Shown: piece by piece, positions 58,990 through 64,000 of the stretch
How the letters are laid out: each line of letters opens with the position of its first letter
Numbering within the stretch: the stretch's first letter is position 1
The notes under the pieces: generated by a model
What the model was told of the DNA's origin: nothing
Databases searched by the model: none
What the model saw: only the letters and a program-made list of their open reading frames with translations
Program-made: the position numbers and the translations under genes
Assembly: GCF_004123795.1 (NCBI RefSeq)
Contig: NZ_MSSM01000003.1
Span: forward strand, 62,001 to 126,000
Direction of reading: 5' to 3'
DNA from: Lacticaseibacillus chiayiensis
Lineage (GTDB): Bacteria > Bacillota > Bacilli > Lactobacillales > Lactobacillaceae
DNA length: 64,000 nucleotides

Positions 58990-60025
58990 TTTTATCAAAC
59001 ATCTAAAAAATGGCGATCGCCCGCCGCTGACGCTCATTCTTGGCGAAGAACAGGCACTGCGCGAACAAGCGCAACAAGCGATTGCCAACATGATTCCCGA
59101 AGATCAAAAGGCAATGAATTTTGGTCGTTACGATATGCATCAGACACCCGTTGGCGTGGCCTTAGATGATGCGACTTCGATGCCGTTTTTCGGCGATTAT
59201 CGGGAAGTCGTCATTGATTCACCTTACTTTTTAACCGGCGAAAAAAGCACGGAAAAAATTGACCACGATCTTACCGGATTACAGGCCTATTTTGAACACC
59301 CCGTTCCGTCAACCATGATGGTATTGGTAGCGCCTTACAAAAAGCTGGATGAACGTAAGCGACTGACGAAAGCCCTGAAAAAAGCGGCATTAATTGTTGA
59401 TGCGGCTCCGCTTGATGAACGGTCTGCCCGAATGGCGCTGGCACAAATTTTCAGGCAACATAAAGTCAGCATTGAACCACCGGCGTTGGATACACTTGTG
59501 CAGCGTACGAATGGCCAGTATTCCATCATGATGGGTGAAGTACGCAAGCTTTTGACTTATGCTAGTGATGGTAGTCCGTTAACCGTTTCGGCCGTTTCGG
59601 CACTTGTACCCAAGCAACTCAATGACCGCGTCTTTGATTTGGTAACGGATGTGTTACGCAAACATGCAGCTGACGCTTTGGCGTTATATCGTGATCTGCT
59701 AGCACAACGGGAAGAACCGATTCGGCTAAATGCCTTGATGCTTGGCCAATTTCGTCTGTTATTGCAAGTTAAGCTGTTGGCTCAAAAAGGGTATGGTCAA
59801 GGGAACATTGCCACAACGCTCAAGGCTCATCCTTATCGCGTCAAGCTGGCATTGCGACAAGTAGATCGATTGCCTTATCATCAGTTAGCCCAGGCTTATA
59901 GTGGTTTGGTCGATACTGAAACTGCCATGAAAACCGGGACCATTGATAAGGAATTGGCGTTTGAGCTTTTTATGCTTAAGTATACTGGCCAGTCAACAGT
60001 TGGGCATCACGACAGACGGCGCTAA
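58976..60025 (+). CDS. holA: DNA polymerase III subunit delta
   Basis: The 349-residue product has the delta layout: TLILGEEQALREQAQQAI at the start (degenerate AAA+ Walker region), FGRYDMHQTPVGVALDDATS, EVVIDSPYFLTG, and the C-terminal helical domain with LKAHPYRVKLALRQVDRLPY and TGTIDKELAFELFMLKY. HolA opens the beta clamp within the clamp loader. It overlaps comEC, is the last gene of the run, and converges on rpsT over a bidirectional terminator, the same order as Bacillus (comEC, holA, rpsT). Confidence 0.94.
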   Translation: MQVRDFIKHLKNGDRPPLTLILGEEQALREQAQQAIANMIPEDQKAMNFGRYDMHQTPVGVALDDATSMPFFGDYREVVIDSPYFLTGEKSTEKIDHDLTGLQAYFEHPVPSTMMVLVAPYKKLDERKRLTKALKKAALIVDAAPLDERSARMALAQIFRQHKVSIEPPALDTLVQRTNGQYSIMMGEVRKLLTYASDGSPLTVSAVSALVPKQLNDRVFDLVTDVLRKHAADALALYRDLLAQREEPIRLNALMLGQFRLLLQVKLLAQKGYGQGNIATTLKAHPYRVKLALRQVDRLPYHQLAQAYSGLVDTETAMKTGTIDKELAFELFMLKYTGQSTVGHHDRRR

Positions 60026-60120
60026 TCCAGTACCTTAATCTAAAGGTAAGCACCGTCTGAATATTGCGGCTGGCTCGGTAAAGTGGTTCTTCATCTATCA
60101 GCCAAAGACGATAACATCAA

Positions 60121-60163
60121 AAAAACAGCTACCATGTGTCGCAAAACACACGGTAGCTGTTTT
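60121..60163. terminator. Bidirectional terminator between holA and rpsT
   Basis: A 17-bp stem (from about 60123; AACAGCTACC with GGTAGCTGTT) and short A-rich loop are flanked by A and T runs. Confidence 0.92.
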
Positions 60164-60182
60164 AAATTGGCTTAACGCTTGA

Positions 60183-60437
60183 TTACTTGTTGAGTAAGGC
60201 TGAAAGACGGCTCTTATCGCGGCCTGCCTTGTTCTTTTTGATGAGGCCCTTACTGTTTGCCATGTCGATGGCACGAGTTGCTGCCTTGTAAAGATCCTGA
60301 CTGTTGTCAGCATTTTGTTCGGTTGCACTCTTGAACTTCTTAACAGCAGTACGCATTGCGTTCAACTGGGCGATGTTGCGTTCGCGAGCGGCTTCTTGTG
60401 TCTTAACACGCTTGATTGCAGATTTGATTTGTGGCAT
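60183..60437 (-). CDS. rpsT: 30S ribosomal protein S20
   Basis: The 84-residue product, [20 protein letters not shown] at the start and [17 protein letters not shown] at the end, is the short basic S20. GGAGGTGAACATCTC precedes the ATG. A clear promoter lies upstream on this strand. S20 binds the 5' domain of 16S rRNA. Confidence 0.97.
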   Translation of the reverse strand: MPQIKSAIKRVKTQEAARERNIAQLNAMRTAVKKFKSATEQNADNSQDLYKAATRAIDMANSKGLIKKNKAGRDKSRLSALLNK

Positions 60438-60495
60438 GAGATGTTCACCTCCAACAGTGGATTATGATAAAACTGCATAAGTTTCAACAGACGCT

Positions 60496-60524
60496 ATTAT
60501 ACAGAAGCCAAGCGACCAATGCAA
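60496..60524 (-). promoter_or_regulatory. rpsT promoter
   Basis: On the minus strand TTGCAT (plus 60519-60524) and a perfect TATAAT (plus 60496-60501) are spaced 17 bp, about 60 bases before the rpsT start. Confidence 0.88.
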
Positions 60525-60565
60525 TAAAAACTTGTAAAGGAAAATTGCTTGATAGCTAAAATGAC

Positions 60566-60684
60566 TTGCAATCGCGGGTCAACTCCGGTAAAGTTAGACA
60601 GTGCTTTGAACCTGATACTTAGTTTAGCGAGCCACCGACGCTTTACTCAGTTTCAGGCAATATTCAGAAAGGTGGTACACAACA
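60566..60684 (+). promoter_or_regulatory. rpsO promoter and leader
   Basis: TTGCAA (60566-60571) and TAAAGT (60589-60594) are spaced 17 bp. The leader of about 80 bases before rpsO is where S15 often binds its own mRNA in bacteria. No defined S15 site can be assigned by eye. Confidence 0.5.
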
Positions 60685-60954
60685 TTGGCAATTGCACAAA
60701 CTCAAAAAGATGAAATCATTAAGCAGTACGCACGACATGATGGTGACACTGGCTCACCAGAGGTTCAGATCGCGGTTTTGACAGCAGAAATTCTGGCATT
60801 AAACGATCACCTGTCCGTTCACAAGAAAGATCATCACAGCTACGTCGGCCTGATGAAGAAGATTGGCCATCGCCGTAACCTGTTGGCTTATCTGCGTAAC
60901 AAAGATATCATTCGTTACCGTGACTTAATCAAGTCATTAGGCTTGCGTCGTTAA
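60685..60954 (+). CDS. rpsO: 30S ribosomal protein S15
   Basis: The 89-residue product has the S15 signature: [40 protein letters not shown], and the closing [12 protein letters not shown]. The start is TTG at 60685, about 9 bases after AAAGGTGG. S15 nucleates the central domain of 16S rRNA. It ends before a strong terminator at 60965. Confidence 0.97.
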   Translation: MAIAQTQKDEIIKQYARHDGDTGSPEVQIAVLTAEILALNDHLSVHKKDHHSYVGLMKKIGHRRNLLAYLRNKDIIRYRDLIKSLGLRR

Positions 60955-60964
60955 ACGATTCACC

Positions 60965-60994
60965 AAGGGTCGCCTGTTGAGGCGGCCTTTTTTG
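60965..60994 (+). terminator. rpsO terminator
   Basis: A 7-bp GC-rich stem (GGTCGCC and GGCGGCC, 60968-60974 and 60981-60987), extended by A-T pairs, is followed by a T run. Confidence 0.9.
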
Positions 60995-61000
60995 GTGTGA

Positions 61001-61310
61001 GCGTGAACCAGCCCGGTTAGAAACCGGAACATAAGCGGCCTCTAACCTTAATGGCTGGGCTTTGCCATTAAGGTTAGAGGTCCTTATGTGCAGGTTTCTG
61101 GGCTGGTGAACGCGTTATGATAGTAGCTAAGCAAAGTGGCCATTTGGGCTTGAGGTCCTTACACGTAGATTTCTGCGACCGCGAACACGTTATAGAAACA
61201 AAAGCTGGGTATCACACCTAGCCCAGAATAGAACACTTCTGTTCTGATTGTAATATTTGGCCATTGCGCCCAAGGTCCTTACACGCAGGCTCCTGCACTA
61301 GTGAGATGCC
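61001..61310. repeat. Hairpin-forming intergenic repeats, copy 4 and two partial copies
   Basis: 61007-61107 forms a long hairpin: an 8-bp outer stem (ACCAGCCC/GGGCTGGT), a middle stem (61020-61035 with 61083-61098) and a perfect 17-bp inner stem (61039-61055 with 61064-61080) around an 8-base loop. The family core (AGGTCCTTATGTGCAGG, then GAACGCGTTATG) starts near 61077. Two more cores, AGGTCCTTACACGTAG (61153) and AGGTCCTTACACGCAGG (61273), follow without a full left arm. No gene is present up to 61385. Confidence 0.75.
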
Positions 61311-61385
61311 TCTTTGGCTATTCCTGAATCAAAATGCTATAACCAACGTATCGGCAAGACAAACCACCTAAAGAGATGAGCAAAT

Positions 61386-62075
61386 ATGTATGGGGAATAT
61401 CGGCAACGCTATCAAAATCAACTACTACGAGTCACTGTTTTGGGTGTTACGCCAAACAGCGCTTGGGTGCTTGCGGCAATAAGCAATCAGTGGGCATTTG
61501 CTGCCATCACGCAAGATGAGCATGATCAAGTCATCACGTCCCAAGTTGATCCGGCAATTGTGCAATTGATTCGTCTGATTGCGAAACGCTTGCTCGGATT
61601 TAATCCGGATACATCCATGATGCCTGACACGCTTAAAGCAATGGTAACAGCGCTTTCACCTGATGATCCCAACCGAGCACGCAAGACGTTTCCGTTGACG
61701 TTAATTCGCCAACCTGCTGGCACGTCTTTAGACTTTTGGTCCTTGGGGGAAGCAGCATTTTTAACGGTGCCTGATCAAAGACTACAACCGGCTGATTTAC
61801 GCACGTGGTTAGTTAATCTGCTGCCACATGCTCACGGTGTCGGATTTGGCCCAGTGACTGATCGTGCGGCTTTAGCGGTAATGGCCCTTGATCATGGGCG
61901 ACAGTTTGCTGCTGGCAGTTCTCCTGAAGTTGCCGTGGTTTTAGCGGATGGCCGCAAAGTTGCCACGTACCATTTGGATGCCGCACAGGTTAGCGATGCC
62001 GGCTACCGAGCTGCACTTGAAGCGGCCAAACAAAATCAGGCAACTGTCCGCAGGTTCTTTGCCAACGAAGTGTGA
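61386..62075 (+). CDS. Protein of unknown function, 229 residues
   Basis: The frame is long and in-frame with lactobacillus-like codon use. The product has no signal peptide or membrane helix. It begins YGEYRQRYQNQLLRVTVLGV and contains VDPAIVQLIRLIAKRLLGFN, TSLDFWSLGEAAFLTVPDQR and PEVAVVLADGRKVATYHLDA; no catalytic motif stands out. I do not recognise the family. The start ATG at 61386 has GAGATGAG just upstream, a weak site. It is flanked by the repeat cluster and the rnjB leader and appears to be a single-gene unit without a clear terminator. Confidence 0.7.
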   Translation: MYGEYRQRYQNQLLRVTVLGVTPNSAWVLAAISNQWAFAAITQDEHDQVITSQVDPAIVQLIRLIAKRLLGFNPDTSMMPDTLKAMVTALSPDDPNRARKTFPLTLIRQPAGTSLDFWSLGEAAFLTVPDQRLQPADLRTWLVNLLPHAHGVGFGPVTDRAALAVMALDHGRQFAAGSSPEVAVVLADGRKVATYHLDAAQVSDAGYRAALEAAKQNQATVRRFFANEV

Positions 62076-62384
62076 ATGGGTGTCAGCACGAACAATTAAA
62101 AACACACGGTAAAAAGAAAGCTGGCAGTCTCGTTACATGACTGTTCGAATAAATCCGTCTTCTGCAACTCACTGGTTCGCTGTCAGCCCATCAAACGGTG
62201 CTAGAGCGGCACTTTGGAGCGGCTTTTTGCATTCGAACATCGTCGGATCAGATGTCGGTAATGTCGGTTCTATAGGTTTTCACCGCTTCGTGTGTTACAC
62301 TGGTACCAGAATTTATTCGGCGGAAGCATGTTGCAACGCACGGTTGTTAACGATGCTTCCATAATTTAACCACGAGGTGAAACC
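62076..62384 (+). other. Intergenic region before rnjB
   Basis: About 309 bases with no supported gene; a 75-codon frame here lacks a ribosome site and protein character. GTTACACT near 62292-62300 could be a -10 region for rnjB, but the -35 is unclear. A GAGCGGC direct repeat lies at about 62202 and 62216. Confidence 0.45.
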
Positions 62385-64000
62385 ATGACGAAGATCAATC
62401 TGGTCGCTCTTGGTGGGGTACGTGAAAACGGAAAAAACATGTACGCCGTCGAAGTTGACGACCAAATTTTTGTATGCGATTTTGGATTGAAATATCCTGA
62501 TAATGAGTTACTGGGAATTGATGTTGTCATTCCCGATTTTAGCTACCTAACTGAAAATGCCGATCGTATTGCCGGTATTTTCTTGAGCCACGGGCATGCA
62601 GATGCTGTTGGGGCGCTACCGTATTTTCTGGTAGACCATCCTGTACCGGTTTTTGGCTCGGAATTGACGATTGCGATGGCCAAAGTCTTCATGCAGCATG
62701 ACAGCCAGGCAAAGAAATTTAAGGATTTTCATGTCATTGACGAAAAGTCCGTGATCGATTTTGGCGATGTGTCTGTGTCCTTCTTTAAGACCACGCATAG
62801 TATCCCAGGTTCTTTAGGGATCGATATTGAAACCAGTGAAGGTCAAATTGTCTACACTGGGGACTTTAAGTTTGACCCTAGTGCCACACCGATGTACCAA
62901 ACGGACTGGTCACGATTGGCACAGATTGGCAATAAGAAGGTTCTGGCATTGCTGTCAGATTCAGCCAATGCGGAATCGCCATATCCGAATGCCAATGAGC
63001 ATGAAATCTACGACCATGTCAAAGAAACATTTGAATATCAGGATGGCCGGATTATCGTGGCGGGTGTTGCTAGCAACATTCAGCGGATTCAGCAAGTCAT
63101 TAATGCTGCCGCATCACTCGGCCGCCGGGTTGTCTTGACCGGGCGCGATGTCGAAAAAGTGGTTAAGACGGCCATTCACTTGGGCTACATCAAATTGCCT
63201 AATGACGATATTTTGGCCAAAACCAAGGAATTGAAGACGTTAGCGCCGGAAAAAGTCGTTATTCTCGAAACCGGTCGAATGGGCGAACCGCTGAAGTCGC
63301 TTCAACGAATGGCAACATCACGCCATCGTCTCATTCACATTCATGAGGGCGATCTCGTCTTCATCACGACGACGATTGCCCATGCAATGGAGACTATGGC
63401 GGCGCGGACAAAAGATATGATTTATCGCGCTGGCGGGGACGTTAAAGTTTTGGGGGATGATATTCATTCCTCAGGCCATGCTTATAAGAACGATCTTCAA
63501 TTGATGATTGATCTGTTGAAGCCGGAATATCTGATACCGGTTCAAGGCGAGTATCGGCTGTTGGCTGCGCATGCTGAAATCGCGCATGAAGCCGGGATCC
63601 CGCTAGAAAATATCTTCATTGTCGGCATGGGTGACATTTTACGCTATGATAAAGGCCAGATGAATGCTTCTGGTCATGTCAATGCCGGCAACACCATGAT
63701 CGACGGCATTGGCGTTGGCGACATTGGTAACATTGTCCTACGCGATCGTAAAATGCTTGCCGAAGATGGCATTTTTATTGCCGTCGTCACGATTGACCGC
63801 AAGAAAAAGCGGGTGGTTTCCATGCCTAAAGTAACCAGTCGTGGATTTGTTTATCTAAAGACCAGTCGTGATTTACTTGCGGAAAGTGGCACTTTGGTCA
63901 CAGAAACGGTTCAAAAGAATCTCGATAATAAGGAGTTTGACTGGACCCATCTTAAGCAGGATGTTCGCGATAAGCTCAGCCGCTTCTTGTTTGAGCAAAC
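62385..64000 (+). CDS. rnjB: Ribonuclease J2, partial (3' end outside window)
   Basis: About 538 codons are present; the frame is open at the window end. The ATG at 62385 is 4-5 bases after CGAGGTGA. The product starts TKINLVALGGVRENGKNMYA and has GDFKFDPSAT, DSANAESPYP, and SSGHAYKNDLQLMIDLLKPE in the beta-CASP region. The metal motif reads SHGHADAVGALPYF (His at about 69 and 71), where the HxHxDH His is replaced by Ala; RNase J1 at 33727 keeps HGHEDHIGG. RNase J2 proteins of this type have weak or no own activity and form complexes with J1. An active or structural role in that complex is inferred. Confidence 0.94.
   Translation, partial: MTKINLVALGGVRENGKNMYAVEVDDQIFVCDFGLKYPDNELLGIDVVIPDFSYLTENADRIAGIFLSHGHADAVGALPYFLVDHPVPVFGSELTIAMAKVFMQHDSQAKKFKDFHVIDEKSVIDFGDVSVSFFKTTHSIPGSLGIDIETSEGQIVYTGDFKFDPSATPMYQTDWSRLAQIGNKKVLALLSDSANAESPYPNANEHEIYDHVKETFEYQDGRIIVAGVASNIQRIQQVINAAASLGRRVVLTGRDVEKVVKTAIHLGYIKLPNDDILAKTKELKTLAPEKVVILETGRMGEPLKSLQRMATSRHRLIHIHEGDLVFITTTIAHAMETMAARTKDMIYRAGGDVKVLGDDIHSSGHAYKNDLQLMIDLLKPEYLIPVQGEYRLLAAHAEIAHEAGIPLENIFIVGMGDILRYDKGQMNASGHVNAGNTMIDGIGVGDIGNIVLRDRKMLAEDGIFIAVVTIDRKKKRVVSMPKVTSRGFVYLKTSRDLLAESGTLVTETVQKNLDNKEFDWTHLKQDVRDKLSRFLFEQ

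Noticed and set aside
62137-62364. A 75-codon plus-strand frame before rnjB
   Set aside because: It lacks a ribosome site, overlaps the expected rnjB promoter region and has no family character.

Overview
The window is a stretch of a low-to-mid GC Gram-positive chromosome. Gene content, Shine-Dalgarno sites close to AAAGGAGG, frequent TTG/GTG starts, and T-box and M-box leaders point to a lactic acid bacterium of the Lacticaseibacillus casei/paracasei/rhamnosus group. That assignment rests on protein character and synteny; no database search was possible. Most genes are core housekeeping genes in the order known from Bacillus. No tRNA, rRNA, CRISPR array, integrase or recognisable insertion sequence was seen.

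Layout. 1-6152: end of the division cluster (ftsZ end, sepF, yggT, ylmH, divIVA), a T-box leader, ileS and a cold-shock gene. 6280-11803: orphan pstS with a Pho-box-like array, a frameshifted DHA2 exporter, the telA/xpaC pair, a Nudix hydrolase and a small basic membrane protein. 11871-23405: mtnN, cysteine desulfurase, DUF1831, a short UvrA-like ATPase, mnmA, a histidine phosphatase, a TPR protein, recD2 and an Eis-like acetyltransferase; apart from the UvrA-like gene this follows the Bacillus yrvO-trmU-yrrB-yrrC order. 23691-32499: an accessory block with an alpha/beta hydrolase, a regulator, and a citrate fermentation operon (citM, AEC transporter, citC, citD, citE, citF, citX). 32609-44287: lipid kinase, rnjA-rpoY, a small membrane protein, def, an M-box leader with a truncated P-type ATPase-like gene, and pdhABCD. 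44596-60025: an LDH-like protein without the catalytic dyad, UPF0223, an inositol-phosphatase-like gene, typA, ftsW, pyc, ylbG, rsmD, coaD, a ylbL-type protease, comEA, comEC and holA. 60183-64000: rpsT, rpsO, a repeat cluster, an unknown gene and rnjB, which runs off the end.

How the genes work together. The citrate operon would take up citrate, cleave it with citrate lyase and decarboxylate oxaloacetate to pyruvate. The pdh operon and pyruvate carboxylase are the main pyruvate outlets nearby. RNase J1 and J2 are both encoded here. A dispersed family of hairpin-forming repeats with a shared core occupies at least four intergenic regions.

The least explained elements are the Mg2+-riboswitch-controlled P-type ATPase fragment with its short leader ORF, the dyad-less LDH-like protein, the hairpin repeat family and the unknown 229-residue protein at 61386. 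Two frameshifts (exporter at about 8565, pdhC at about 41810) both lie in short homopolymer runs and may be sequencing errors.
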